A stretch of DNA of 64,000 bases, taken from Drancourtella massiliensis. GTDB lineage: Bacteria > Bacillota > Clostridia > Lachnospirales > Lachnospiraceae. Below, in pieces: positions 44,264 to 53,661 of the stretch; positions within the stretch are counted from its first letter, which is position 1, and each line of letters starts with the position of its first letter. A program made the position numbers and the translations under genes. Where the stretch lies: contig NZ_JACJKH010000015.1 of the NCBI RefSeq assembly GCF_016900655.1, positions 1 to 64,000 on the forward strand, in the 5' to 3' direction. Below the pieces are notes generated by a model. That model was not told the origin of the DNA. It did no database searches and saw only the letters and a program-made list of their open reading frames with translations.

Positions 44264-45125
44264 TTTCGCTCCTCCTGTTCAATAATGATACACATGCGTT
44301 AATGATGAGAATGAATACAAACAGCACAACTGCTGTCGCAATCAGTGCTTCTCTGTGAAGATCTGCTGCATATCCCATCTCCATTACGATGTTTGTTGTC
44401 ATTGTACGCACACCTTCCAGAATACCCTGCGGCATTCTCGGCTGGTTTCCTGCTACCATGATAACCGCCATCGTCTCACCGATCGCACGTCCGATACCGA
44501 GGACAATACCGGCGATCACACCGGATTTGGCAGCCGGGATTACGATACGGAAGATCGTTCTCTCCTTTGTTGCTCCAAGCGCGAGAGATCCCTCATAATA
44601 CTGATCCGGCACACTTCTCATCGCGGATTCTGTAACCCCGATGATGGTCGGCAGAATCATAATTCCAAGAATAATGGATGCTGTCAGCATCGTCTGTCCG
44701 TTTCCGCCTATTCCCTGTGCTGCAGTATAATTTCTGATCATCGGTACGATCACAACCAGACCAAAGAAACCGTATACAACAGACGGAATTCCTGCCAGAA
44801 GCTCTGTCGCTGATTTTAAAAACGGATAAATCTTTTTCGGACAGTAATGTGCCATAAATACGGATGTAAAAATACCAATCGGCACACCAATCACGATGGC
44901 TCCCGCTGTTACATAAATACTTCCCATGATCATCGGAAGAATGCCGTAAATATTATTGCTCGGTCTCCACTCTTCCCCAAGCAGGAAATCAAAGATTCCG
45001 ATCTCTGACATGGCCGGGATACCATTTGCGAACAAGAAAATACAAATCAGTGCTACCGCTAAAACGGAAGCACAGGCAGCAAGGAAGAATACTCCCTGCA
45101 TGCCTTTTTCCTTCCAATCTTTCAT
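44256..45125 (-). CDS. pstC: Phosphate ABC transporter permease PstC
   Basis: A 289-residue permease with six transmembrane segments, GIPSVVYGFFGL and the loop motif SAMRSVPDQYYEGSLALGATKERTIFRIVIPAA. Follows pstS directly (2-base gap). Channel subunit with PstA. Confidence 0.94.
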   Translation of the reverse strand: MKDWKEKGMQGVFFLAACASVLAVALICIFLFANGIPAMSEIGIFDFLLGEEWRPSNNIYGILPMIMGSIYVTAGAIVIGVPIGIFTSVFMAHYCPKKIYPFLKSATELLAGIPSVVYGFFGLVVIVPMIRNYTAAQGIGGNGQTMLTASIILGIMILPTIIGVTESAMRSVPDQYYEGSLALGATKERTIFRIVIPAAKSGVIAGIVLGIGRAIGETMAVIMVAGNQPRMPQGILEGVRTMTTNIVMEMGYAADLHREALIATAVVLFVFILIINACVSLLNRRSEND

Positions 45126-45127
45126 AA

Positions 45128-46027
45128 TTACTCTGTTACCTCATCCCAAGAAGTGATTTCACCTGTGAAAATCTGTTTTACCTGATCTGTTGTAAGCTCA
45201 TCTACGCTGTTGTCGTTGCTTACGATGACTGCGATACCATCTGTTGCGATAACTGTTGCTGTTACACCCTGAGATGTTTCAGAATCTTTCAGTTCACGGG
45301 ATGCCATACCGATATCGCTGATTCCTTCTACCGCATTGGATACACCTGTTGTAGAGTCACTTGTCTGAAGTTCAACTTTAACATCTGCATTCAGTTCCTG
45401 ATATGCTTCAGAAAGTTTTTCCATTACCGGAGATACGGAAGAAGATCCGGATACTGTAACTGTTCCGCTTAATCCGGAAGCTGTGTACTCTGTCGTTGTA
45501 TCTACCGGAATATATCCTTCATCAGCAACCACTTCCTGTCCCTGTGTACTCATGATGAAGTTGATGAAATCCTGTGCCACATCACTGAGACCGTCTTTTG
45601 TTACAATGTTGAACGGACGGGATACTTTGTAAGTACCATTTTCAATGTTTTCTGCTGTAGCTTCTGCTCCGTCGATCTTCACTGCTTTTACATCATCGCT
45701 CAGAGATCCAAGAGAAACATAGCCGATTGCGTTTGGATCCTGTGCTACTGTAGAAAGCATTACAGATGTATTGTTTGTTACTGTTGCATCTGTTGTTGTA
45801 TTGTCAACTTTCTCTCCGTCTACTTCTTCTTCTACACCGAAGAGTTCTACAAAGGCTCCTCTTGTTCCGGAACCGTCCTCACGGGAAATAACGTTGATAC
45901 TTCCGCCTGAAGAAGATCCGCCGTCTCCGCCGTCGCTGCTTCCTCCGTCATTGCTGCTTCCGCATGCTGCAAGAGACATCATCATAACTGCTGCTCCAAT
46001 AATTGCTGTAACTTTTCTGAATTTCAT
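45128..46027 (-). CDS. pstS: Circularly permuted phosphate-binding lipoprotein PstS
   Basis: A 299-residue lipoprotein (LAAC, Cys22; Gly/Ser linker to residue 43). Order of the phosphate-binding segments is swapped: the half that is normally C-terminal comes first (INVISREDGSGTRGAF at 44-59, DPNAIGYVSLGSL, EGYIPV at 170-175), and the half that is normally N-terminal comes last (SGSSSVSPVMEKLSEAY from 193, DIGMASREL, IFTGEITSWDEV at the very end). The original termini are joined by a short linker (about 176-190). The fold and phosphate-binding residues are otherwise complete. ATG at 46027 follows GGGAGAG. First gene of the pst operon, behind a pho box. Confidence 0.92.
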   Translation of the reverse strand: MKFRKVTAIIGAAVMMMSLAACGSSNDGGSSDGGDGGSSSGGSINVISREDGSGTRGAFVELFGVEEEVDGEKVDNTTTDATVTNNTSVMLSTVAQDPNAIGYVSLGSLSDDVKAVKIDGAEATAENIENGTYKVSRPFNIVTKDGLSDVAQDFINFIMSTQGQEVVADEGYIPVDTTTEYTASGLSGTVTVSGSSSVSPVMEKLSEAYQELNADVKVELQTSDSTTGVSNAVEGISDIGMASRELKDSETSQGVTATVIATDGIAVIVSNDNSVDELTTDQVKQIFTGEITSWDEVTE

Positions 46028-46088
46028 ATTTTTTCTCTCCCTGATTTCATATTTTACATTTTTTCTTGTTTCCTTGTCGACAGTGCCT

Positions 46089-46147
46089 ATCATAAAGCAC
46101 GAATGTTAAATCTGTTAAAAATAAATGGTTAAATCTATGTAAAATAT
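46089..46147 (-). promoter_or_regulatory. Pho box and promoter of the pst operon
   Basis: On the minus strand, TTTTACATAGA, TTTAACCATTT, then two more TTTAACA-like elements occur at about 11-base spacing (46102-46147), followed by -10 TATGAT at 46089-46094. This fits PhoP-activated promoters of Firmicutes; only the exact phase of the later repeats is loose. Confidence 0.7.
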
Positions 46148-46379
46148 CTTCCCTCTTTCTTGATTTTTCATTCCAGAAACGGAAAATTAGTTTTTTATAT
46201 GAAGAAATTGTAAAATCATTTTTCTTCCATCCGAGAATTTTACATGAATTTTATTGTTATATTTCAAACAATACTTGCCACTCCGATTACAGAATGATAG
46301 AATGAGTGCAAAATGTACTGAACCATTTCTTTATTATAGAAGGAATGTGGATTTTATATCAGTAGGAAGGGGAAAAGAA

Positions 46380-47258
46380 ATGTCAGTAAAATCAGATCAG
46401 AAAAAACAGATCACAGGCCTGCTTTACTCCGTATGCGGCGGGGTGCTTTTCGCAGCCGGTGTCAATCTGTTTATTACACCGCTTGACTTGTACAACGGCG
46501 GTTTCATGGGAATTGCTCAGTTGATTCGTACCTTTTTAACTTCGGCTCTGCATCTTTCTTTCGGCCAGACCGATATCGCAGGTATCATTTATTTTATCGT
46601 AAACCTGCCTCTTCTGTATCTGGCGTGGAGCAAAATGGGACGCGGATTCTTTTTCCGTACCGTTGTCACCGTCATTGTAGAAACCGCAGCCCTTACTTTT
46701 ATCCCGGTTCCGGAACGCTCTCTCATCGATGACCGTCTGACTTCCTGTGTCATCGGAGGTCTGGTGGCCGGATTTGGAACCGGGCTGGTACTGCGCGGCG
46801 GCAGTTCCGGCGGCGGCCAGGACATCCTTGGCCTTTATTTTACAAAGAAGTTTCGCAATTTCAGTGTCGGCAAGATGGCAACTATTATCAATGTCTTTGT
46901 GTACGGGATCTGTCTTCTGATGTTCAATCTGGAAACCGTGATCTATTCCCTGATCTACGGAGTCATTTCTTCCGTAGCATGTGACCGGATCCATATCCAG
47001 AACATCAATATGAGCGTCATGATCTTCACGAAAAAGCTTGGGATTTCCAAGGCGATCATGGAAGAGACGGGCCGCGGCGTCACCAACTGGGAGGGGGCCG
47101 GTGCCTACACGAACGAAACATCCTATATTCTCTTCGTCATGATTTCCAAATACGAAGTGAATCAGATCCGCCGGATTGTCCAGGGCATTGACCCGAACGC
47201 CTTTATGATCTTTACCGAAGGCTGTTCGGTGGAAGGAAACTTCGAAAAACGGTTATAA
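46380..47258 (+). CDS. YitT family membrane protein
   Basis: A 292-residue protein: five N-terminal transmembrane helices (FITPLDLYNGGFMGIAQLI, LRGGSSGGGQDILGLY) and a C-terminal DUF2179 domain (VMIFTKKLGISKAIMEETGRGVTNWEGAGAYT). Function of the family is unknown. ATG at 46380 follows GGAAGGGG; the frame upstream is not coding. Divergent from pstS. A second, broken YitT-like gene lies at 39685. Confidence 0.85.
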   Translation: MSVKSDQKKQITGLLYSVCGGVLFAAGVNLFITPLDLYNGGFMGIAQLIRTFLTSALHLSFGQTDIAGIIYFIVNLPLLYLAWSKMGRGFFFRTVVTVIVETAALTFIPVPERSLIDDRLTSCVIGGLVAGFGTGLVLRGGSSGGGQDILGLYFTKKFRNFSVGKMATIINVFVYGICLLMFNLETVIYSLIYGVISSVACDRIHIQNINMSVMIFTKKLGISKAIMEETGRGVTNWEGAGAYTNETSYILFVMISKYEVNQIRRIVQGIDPNAFMIFTEGCSVEGNFEKRL

Positions 47259-47273
47259 AAGGACACAAAAAAC

Positions 47274-47314
47274 GAGCTCCGAAAAATTATTAACATTTTT
47301 CAGAGCTCTTTTTC
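47274..47314 (+). terminator. Terminator of the YitT gene
   Basis: GAGCTC with CGAAAAAT and ATTTTTC inner arms, a stem of about 14 bp, then TTTTTC. Works in both directions for the convergent hypothetical gene at 47323. Confidence 0.75.
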
Positions 47315-47322
47315 TTTCTATT

Positions 47323-47709
47323 TTACGCCGGACGTTCCTCCGCAAACAGCTTTTCTATTTCGTGATGAAGCCAGGATCTTTTCTGAATCTCTATGCCGCC
47401 GATCTCAATGGATCCATCGCTTCTCTGTACCGCTTTCCCGACTTCAGGAATCCAGCATGAGAGCACTCCTGTCCTTTCAATTCGGACTCTTCTTTTTCGT
47501 CCTTTTGTATCCAGGGCTTCCTGAACCAGTTCTTTAATCTGCTCTTTATTATAGTAGGAATCGTTCACGATAACGCCGTCCCCTGTCACAATAATCATAT
47601 CTATCTCATCCGGATCGCGTCCGTTCGGATCCTGCTCAAAATGTTTGTGCAGTCTATCCAGTAATGCTCCAATCCCAAAACCGGCCTTCGTTCCCAGAGT
47701 TCTTTTCAT
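47323..47709 (-). CDS. Hypothetical protein, 128 residues
   Basis: Starts MKRTLGTKAGFGIGALLDRLHKHFEQDPNG; has IDMIIVTGDGVIVNDSYY and a basic stretch RKRRVRIER, no membrane segment or signal. I do not recognise the family. The ATG at 47709 has AAGGAGGG; the upstream extension of the frame is not coding. Single gene between the YitT gene and ald, ending at a shared terminator. Confidence 0.6.
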   Translation of the reverse strand: MKRTLGTKAGFGIGALLDRLHKHFEQDPNGRDPDEIDMIIVTGDGVIVNDSYYNKEQIKELVQEALDTKGRKRRVRIERTGVLSCWIPEVGKAVQRSDGSIEIGGIEIQKRSWLHHEIEKLFAEERPA

Positions 47710-47845
47710 AAATATCCCTCCTTCGTTCTGGTATGAGGTAATTTTAGCACTGTCCTCATATTTCTTCAACGAAAGATATTCTTTAGAAACTGAAGATATT
47801 CTGAAGGTCCGAAAGCCGGCATTCATTCTTTTTTAATATTTTCTT

Positions 47846-48958
47846 TTACAGAAGACTTTCCAGATCCGTATATTCCATCCGGAAACTGTCTGCTACATTT
47901 TTACAGGTCAGTTTTCCGTCATAGGTATTGACACCTGATATCATAACCGGATTCTTTCTGCACGCTTCTTCCAGTCCGTGTTCCGCAATCGCAAGTCCAT
48001 AGCGCAGTGTCGCATTTGTCAAAGCAATGGTAGATGTTCTTGGTACCGCCCCCGGCATATTTCCGACACAGTAATGGATGATTCCGTCCACTTCATAGAT
48101 CGGATCGTCATGGTATGTAACCTTCGTCGTTTCGCAGCATCCGCCCTGGTCTACCGCAACGTCCACAATCACGCTGCCCGGCTTCATCTCTTTTAAATAA
48201 GCTTTCTTCATCAGCTTCGGCGCCGCTTTCCCCGGGATCAGTACGCTTCCGATCACGAGATCCGCTTCCTTGACTGCATTTTCAATATTGGTGTCCGTGC
48301 TTACCAGTGTCTGGATCCTTGCGCCGAAAATATCATCCAGGTACGCAAGTCTTGGAAGGCTGATATCAAGAATCGTCACATTGGCGCCCATTCCGACCGC
48401 AATCTTGCAGGCGTTGGTTCCCACGGATCCGCCTCCGATAATGACGATATTGGCCTTTGGTGTTCCAGGAACACCGGATAAAAGAACTCCGGATCCTCCG
48501 AATGTCTTTTCCAGGTACTTTGCTCCCTCCTGGATGCTGAGTCTTCCGGCAATCTGGCTCATCGGCGCCAGAAGCGGAATACTTCCGTCCCGTTCGATCA
48601 GTGTCTCATAGGCAAATCCTTTCATGCCGGATGCAAGCATCGCATCAGTCAGTGGTTTGTCTGCCGCCAGATGGAGATAGGTGAATAAAACGAGATCTTT
48701 TCTGAAATAGCCGTACTCTTCCGGAAGAGGCTCTTTGACCTTAACCATCATATCCACGCCGTCCCATACTTCTTTTGCTGTATCTACAAGCTTTGCTCCG
48801 GCTTTTTCATATTCCGCATCCGTAAAACCGGATCCAAGTCCTGCTCCTTTTTCAATCCATACTTCATGTCCTGCGTTTACATAGCTTTTTGCATTGTCCG
48901 GAATAAGTCCTACACGGTACTCTCTGTTCTTGATTTCCTTCACACATCCGATTTTCAT
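47846..48958 (-). CDS. ald: Alanine dehydrogenase
   Basis: A 370-residue NAD-dependent enzyme that interconverts alanine with pyruvate and ammonia. It has the Ald opening MKIGCVKEIKNREYRVGLIP, and the NAD-binding glycine motif IIGGGSVGTNACKIAVGMGA. AAGGAGGG precedes ATG at 48958. Divergent from an RpiR-type regulator with a palindromic operator between them, so induction by alanine or a related effector is plausible. Confidence 0.93.
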   Translation of the reverse strand: MKIGCVKEIKNREYRVGLIPDNAKSYVNAGHEVWIEKGAGLGSGFTDAEYEKAGAKLVDTAKEVWDGVDMMVKVKEPLPEEYGYFRKDLVLFTYLHLAADKPLTDAMLASGMKGFAYETLIERDGSIPLLAPMSQIAGRLSIQEGAKYLEKTFGGSGVLLSGVPGTPKANIVIIGGGSVGTNACKIAVGMGANVTILDISLPRLAYLDDIFGARIQTLVSTDTNIENAVKEADLVIGSVLIPGKAAPKLMKKAYLKEMKPGSVIVDVAVDQGGCCETTKVTYHDDPIYEVDGIIHYCVGNMPGAVPRTSTIALTNATLRYGLAIAEHGLEEACRKNPVMISGVNTYDGKLTCKNVADSFRMEYTDLESLL

Positions 48959-48985
48959 CGTTTGCCCTCCTTCATTTCATTTTGT

Positions 48986-49009
48986 AGAATCGCCTAATTT
49001 TTCGATTCT
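48986..49009 (-). other. Hairpin in the ald leader
   Basis: AGAATCG and CGATTCT form a perfect 7-bp stem with a 10-base loop, 28 bases before ald. No T-tract follows, so not a plain terminator; it may be part of the ald leader or a protein site. Confidence 0.35.
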
Positions 49010-49065
49010 CTTTGTATCGTTTTCTACATTTCTCTAAATTCATGATACAACATCGGAATTGCATT

Positions 49066-49096
49066 TGCAATAATTGTTAATTTTTAAATTATTGCA
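49066..49096. promoter_or_regulatory. Palindromic operator between ald and the RpiR regulator
   Basis: TGCAATAATT (49066-49075) and AATTATTGCA (49087-49096) are perfect 10-bp inverted arms separated by 11 bases, about 77 bases before the regulator start and 108 before ald. Likely target of the adjacent RpiR regulator. Confidence 0.65.
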
Positions 49097-49172
49097 TATT
49101 TCTCCCTCATGCTTGCCTTTTGCAGATATTTGTGATTAAATCAAGCTATATCAAACAGAAAAGAGGATCTCT

Positions 49173-50036
49173 ATGAAAGCAATCCAGAATTTCATTCAAA
49201 ACCAAAAATTAACGCGGGTGCAGTCGGCCCTCGCATCATTCGTATTAGACCATGCAGTAGAGGTCTGTTTTATGAGTTCCACCAAGCTGGCGGAAAAACT
49301 TGGCATCAGTGAGCCTTCTGTGATCCGGTTCTGCCGGGCTCTTGGCTTTTCCGGCTACACCGATTTTCAAAACGCGCTGCGGAAAGAATACCACGGTGAT
49401 CTCTTCCGGATCTCGGACCGGCTCCCTGTCCCTTCCGACCGTGCCGCCGCCCTTTCCCGGCTTGATCTTCCGTCCGATATTCTTGCAAATGAATATCAGA
49501 ATACATTAGGCAATCTGGAGCAGGCCCTTGCCTCCAACCGTCCGGAGACGCTGGATGCAGCTGCGGATCTGATTCTTGCTTCCGGCCGGAAATACATTGT
49601 TGCTTCCCGCGGGAATGCCTGTCTTGGTGTCTATCTGAATCTGTATCTTCACCACATGACCGATCACGTCATCCATACCGCCTCCGCATCGGTCAGTCCT
49701 TTTGACCTGATGGCGGACATTTCGTCCGACGACTGCGTGATCGTTTTCAGTTTCCCGCGCTACTCCTCCATAGACGAACTGGCCCTGAAACTTGCTAAAT
49801 CCGCAGGCGCAAAAGTGATTCTCTTTACCGACAAGCCAAGCGCCCTGTTAAGTGAATATGCCGACATTCTGTTTACCATTCCGGTCAACAGCACTTCTTT
49901 CTTTAATTCTCTAAGTGCCGCCCAGTTTCTGACAGAGGTGCTTTTAAATACCATCAGCAGGAAATGCAAAGGCCGATCCATCGAGCGCAAGCTCAAAAAG
50001 ATCGACCTCTATCTGGACGAGTTCGGTACTTACTGA
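49173..50036 (+). CDS. RpiR/MurR family regulator
   Basis: A 287-residue protein: N-terminal HTH_6 (SSTKLAEKLGISEPSVIRFCRALGFSGYTDFQNALR) and C-terminal SIS domain (about 125-260, DLILASGRKYIVASRGNACLG ... VFSFPRYSSIDELALKLAKSAGAKVILFTD), which usually binds phosphosugars. Divergent to ald, separated by a perfect palindrome. It could sense an amino-sugar or other effector and regulate alanine catabolism. Confidence 0.87.
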   Translation: MKAIQNFIQNQKLTRVQSALASFVLDHAVEVCFMSSTKLAEKLGISEPSVIRFCRALGFSGYTDFQNALRKEYHGDLFRISDRLPVPSDRAAALSRLDLPSDILANEYQNTLGNLEQALASNRPETLDAAADLILASGRKYIVASRGNACLGVYLNLYLHHMTDHVIHTASASVSPFDLMADISSDDCVIVFSFPRYSSIDELALKLAKSAGAKVILFTDKPSALLSEYADILFTIPVNSTSFFNSLSAAQFLTEVLLNTISRKCKGRSIERKLKKIDLYLDEFGTY

Positions 50037-50056
50037 AACGTCCGTTCCTGTTCGGT

Positions 50057-52186
50057 TTATTCTATCTTCATCTTTGCCAGAGCTTCCGCAAACGCGTTGT
50101 TCAGCGGCTGCTCTGCTTCTTTTTGCTGCTGTTTCATGTAACGTCTGACATCCTGTCTGCTGACATCTTTTCCTTCCCGCTTTCTTCTTGCCTCAAAGGC
50201 CGCCATCTTTTCTTTATGGCCGCAGGCACAGACAAAAGTCTGGTCCTCTCCTTTTCCGACAAGCTCCATCCGTTTATGGCAGACCGGACATCTGGCATTG
50301 GTTGTCCGCGAAACCGTCTCACGATATCCGCACTCCCTGTCCTGGCAGACGAGCAGTTTACTGTTCTTTCCATTGACTGCCAGCATCCGTTTTCCGCACC
50401 GCGGACATTTCCGGTTTGTCAGATTGTCATGCCGGAAGGTCGCTTCGCTTGTACGGATGTCCTGCATCACATTGTTGGTATACTGCTCAATCTCTTTCAT
50501 GAACGTCTTTTCTTTTTGCCTGCCGTCCGAAATTTTCTGCAGTTCCTTCTCCCATCTGGCTGTCAGCTCCGGCTTTTTCAGATCTGACGGAACAAGTTCC
50601 AGAAGCTGACGGCCCTTGGAGGTAATCAGAAGATCGTTCCCTTTTTTCTCCATATAAAAAGTATTGAACAGCTTTTCAATGATATCCGCCCTTGTGGCAA
50701 CGGTTCCAAGCCCGCCTTTTTCCATGGAGGTAAGAAGAGTTGCCTCGGTATAGTGTGCCGGAGGTTTTGTCTTTCCTTCCGTCACTTCCAGCTTTTTGAC
50801 AGGCAGGCTCTGCCCTTTCTTCAGTTCCGGCAGAATCTGATTTTTCAGGCTGTCATCTTCGTCTTCTTCTTCGATATCACTGTCATATACGGCTCTCCAT
50901 CCGGCTTCCCGGATCGTCTCGCCTTTTGCCGCAAAGTGTTCTCCTTTGACCGACGCCTTGACGCTGATCTGCTCAAATTCAGCCGGCGGATAGAGCACCG
51001 CCAGAAATCTGCGTACGACAAGATCATAGATCTTACGCTCCTCCGAAGTCATATGGGTCAGATCCACGTACTGTTCTGTCGGGATAATCGCGTGATGGTC
51101 ACTGACTTTGCTGTCATCCACAAACCGCTTGTCCGCTGTAAACTGCTTTCCATGAAGAACACGTGCCAGCGCCCGGTACGACCCGGTCTGGCATGCCTCG
51201 ATTCGTTCTTTTAAGGTCGGAACGATGTCTGAACTCAGATATCTGGAGTCTGTCCGCGGATAGGTCAGCACTTTGTGGTGCTCATATAATCTCTGCATAA
51301 TATTGAGAGTCTCTTTGGCAGAATATCCGAAACGACGGTTCGCCTCTCTTTGAAGCTCCGTCAGATCATAAAGGCCCGGTGCATACGTCTTTCTGGATTT
51401 TTTCTCCACACTGTCCAGCACCAGCCGTTCTCCCCGGATCTCTTCGGAAATCCGACGGATCCGCTCCGGATCAAAGAATCTCGTACTGCCGGACTTTCCA
51501 TCCTGCCAGGTAAAGCAGATCCCGTCCGCATAAACTTTCAGTCCATAATACGGCTTCGGCCGGAAAGAACGAATCTCATCCTCCCTGTTTGCGATCAGCG
51601 CAAGGGTCGGTGTCTGCACCCGCCCGCAGGTCAGCTTTGCGTTATATTTGCATGTCAGCGCCCGGGTCGCATTGATTCCTACAAGCCAGTCCGCCTTTGC
51701 GCGGGACCGGGCAGCATCATAGAGATTCTGATAGTCTCTTCCGTCACGGAGACGTCCAAATCCTTCCCGGATGGCCCGGTCCGTCACGGAGGAAATCCAG
51801 AGCCGCTTCACCGGTTTCTGATTTCCTGCCTTTTCAAGAATCCATCTTGCCACCAGCTCTCCTTCCCTTCCTGCGTCCGTGGCAATAATGATCTCTCCGA
51901 CATCCTTTCTGTGTATCTGGCTCTTTACCGCATTGTACTGCTTTGCTGTCTGGCGGATCACGGAAAGCTTCCATGTCTTCGGCATCATCGGAAGCACATC
52001 CATCTTCCACTCTTTCCATTCCGGCTTATATTCTTCCGGATCAGCAAGTGTCACAAGATGGCCAAGCCCCCAGGTGACAATATACCGTTCTCCCTCGATG
52101 GTTCCCTGTCCGTTTTTCTTACATTTCAGCACCCTGGCAATGTCTCTTGCCACAGATGGCTTTTCTGCGATTACTAATGATTTCAT
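50057..52186 (-). CDS. topB: DNA topoisomerase III
   Basis: A 709-residue type IA topoisomerase. Toprim domain at the start (LVIAEKPSVARDIARVLKC), catalytic tyrosine in TYPRTDSRYLS, and two C-terminal zinc-ribbon-like repeats (CPRCGKRM, CPVCHKRM). Relaxes and decatenates DNA, often associated with plasmid or conjugative machinery but here chromosomal. It follows the alarmone synthetase by 9 bases. ATG at 52186. Confidence 0.92.
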   Translation of the reverse strand: MKSLVIAEKPSVARDIARVLKCKKNGQGTIEGERYIVTWGLGHLVTLADPEEYKPEWKEWKMDVLPMMPKTWKLSVIRQTAKQYNAVKSQIHRKDVGEIIIATDAGREGELVARWILEKAGNQKPVKRLWISSVTDRAIREGFGRLRDGRDYQNLYDAARSRAKADWLVGINATRALTCKYNAKLTCGRVQTPTLALIANREDEIRSFRPKPYYGLKVYADGICFTWQDGKSGSTRFFDPERIRRISEEIRGERLVLDSVEKKSRKTYAPGLYDLTELQREANRRFGYSAKETLNIMQRLYEHHKVLTYPRTDSRYLSSDIVPTLKERIEACQTGSYRALARVLHGKQFTADKRFVDDSKVSDHHAIIPTEQYVDLTHMTSEERKIYDLVVRRFLAVLYPPAEFEQISVKASVKGEHFAAKGETIREAGWRAVYDSDIEEEDEDDSLKNQILPELKKGQSLPVKKLEVTEGKTKPPAHYTEATLLTSMEKGGLGTVATRADIIEKLFNTFYMEKKGNDLLITSKGRQLLELVPSDLKKPELTARWEKELQKISDGRQKEKTFMKEIEQYTNNVMQDIRTSEATFRHDNLTNRKCPRCGKRMLAVNGKNSKLLVCQDRECGYRETVSRTTNARCPVCHKRMELVGKGEDQTFVCACGHKEKMAAFEARRKREGKDVSRQDVRRYMKQQQKEAEQPLNNAFAEALAKMKIE

Positions 52187-52195
52187 AGTGTTCCT

Positions 52196-52891
52196 CTATT
52201 CATTCAAAATCGGATTCCCGTCCCGATCCGTTAAACGTTCAAGCTGCCTGCTTTCCTCTTCCGCCTGCTCGAGACATTTCAGAATCGCTTCATTCAGCGA
52301 GAGCATTTTATCGTCCAGTTCTGATACCATTTTTGCACATTCTTTCAGCTCTCTGCTGATATACTCCGGCGCATTTCCTTCAAACTTATAGTAAATCTTG
52401 TGCTCCAGACTGGCCCAGAAGTCCATGGCAATCGTCCGGATCTGGATCTCTACCTTCGTGTCTACCACACTGTCCGTCAGGAAAATCGGAACCGAGATCA
52501 GCATATGATAACTTTTGTATCCGCTTTCCTTCGGATGCTTGATATAATCCTTGATGGAAAGCACTTTCAGATCACTCTGATTGCCGATCATCTCAGCCAG
52601 ACGATAGATGTCCGAAGTGAACGAGCAGATCAGTCTGACTCCTGCAATGTCATTGATATACTTTACCATATTTTCAATGGAACTTTCATGTCCCTGTCTC
52701 TTCAGCTTCTTGACGATGCTCTCCGGTGTCTTGATTCTCTTTTTGATATGTTCAATCGGATTGTACCGATGTACATGCTGGAACTCATCATTTAAAATTT
52801 CCAGCTTTGTGCCTACTTCTTTTAATGCCGCGTTATATAGAAACATCATGGTTTTCCAGCTGTCTACATCTTCATAGTTTTTTACATTCAT
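52196..52891 (-). CDS. Small alarmone synthetase (RelQ/YjbM-type)
   Basis: A 231-residue RelA/SpoT-type synthetase domain without hydrolase or TGS domains. Visible: YNPIEHIKKRIKTPESIVKKLKRQG, YINDIAGVRLICSF, KDYIKHPKESGYKSYHM and EIQIRTIAMDFWASLEHKIYYK. Makes (p)ppGpp from ATP and GDP/GTP. Short C-terminal helices (~170-231) suggest tetramer formation as in RelQ. Cotranscribed with topB. Confidence 0.88.
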   Translation of the reverse strand: MNVKNYEDVDSWKTMMFLYNAALKEVGTKLEILNDEFQHVHRYNPIEHIKKRIKTPESIVKKLKRQGHESSIENMVKYINDIAGVRLICSFTSDIYRLAEMIGNQSDLKVLSIKDYIKHPKESGYKSYHMLISVPIFLTDSVVDTKVEIQIRTIAMDFWASLEHKIYYKFEGNAPEYISRELKECAKMVSELDDKMLSLNEAILKCLEQAEEESRQLERLTDRDGNPILNE

Positions 52892-53015
52892 CCTTTTCCA
52901 CCTTTCACGAAAAAGACTGCATTTTTATGCTTACCGCATTTACGCGCCATTTTACAGTATAACATATTGTTATATGTTTGTCATTTATTTCACATTTTCT
53001 ATATTATTTTCTCTA

Positions 53016-53531
53016 CTATATTAAAATCTGGCACATCTTCATTGTGCATAATGCCGATTCATGGCTTTCGGGTGTAACACCTGCGCAGCAGGCCGGATCA
53101 ACCCGGACCGGCAGCTCCGGCACATACGCTTTTGCCAGGAGGGCATTGGACACAACACAGATATCTGTGCAAAGACCGATCATCTCCACGGCATCAAATC
53201 CACCGTCCCGGATATACTCTGCAAGCGGAACGCTTCCGAATGTCGTCTTGTCAAAGACACTGCGGCCTTCCGAATACGGACGGATCTCCGGAATCAGCTC
53301 CCATCCTTTGTTTCCTTTGATACAGTGTTCCACCGGCAGGAGACGTCCCTCCTGAGTTTCCGGATACTGCTCTGTATGTGTATCTCTTGTAAAGACAATC
53401 TCCTGCCCTTTCTTTACATATTCCTCAATCTTGTTTTTGACATTGTCCACAATCCCGCAGGCCTCTTTCGTCCCAAGGCTTCCCGTCACAAAGTCATTCT
53501 GCATATCAATCACGACCAGAAGTTCTTTCAT
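53016..53531 (-). CDS. Cysteine hydrolase (isochorismatase/nicotinamidase-like)
   Basis: A 171-residue isochorismatase-fold enzyme: catalytic Asp in DMQNDFV, the Lys in FDKTTF and nucleophile Cys in GLCTDICVVSNALLAKA, with the cis-peptide segment MIGLCTD. Close to nicotinamidases, which recycle nicotinamide to nicotinate. GGAGGAAGAA precedes ATG at 53531. The exact substrate is not fixed by sequence. Confidence 0.82.
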   Translation of the reverse strand: MKELLVVIDMQNDFVTGSLGTKEACGIVDNVKNKIEEYVKKGQEIVFTRDTHTEQYPETQEGRLLPVEHCIKGNKGWELIPEIRPYSEGRSVFDKTTFGSVPLAEYIRDGGFDAVEMIGLCTDICVVSNALLAKAYVPELPVRVDPACCAGVTPESHESALCTMKMCQILI

Positions 53532-53661
53532 TTTCTTCCTCCTCCCTGCATGTTTTCTGTATTGTAACACGATTTCCAAAGTGCGTAAAGGAACCCTGGA
53601 CAGACTTTACATTTCTTTAATAGAATGGTATGATGATCAAACAGAGAAAGGAGTTTTCAGG

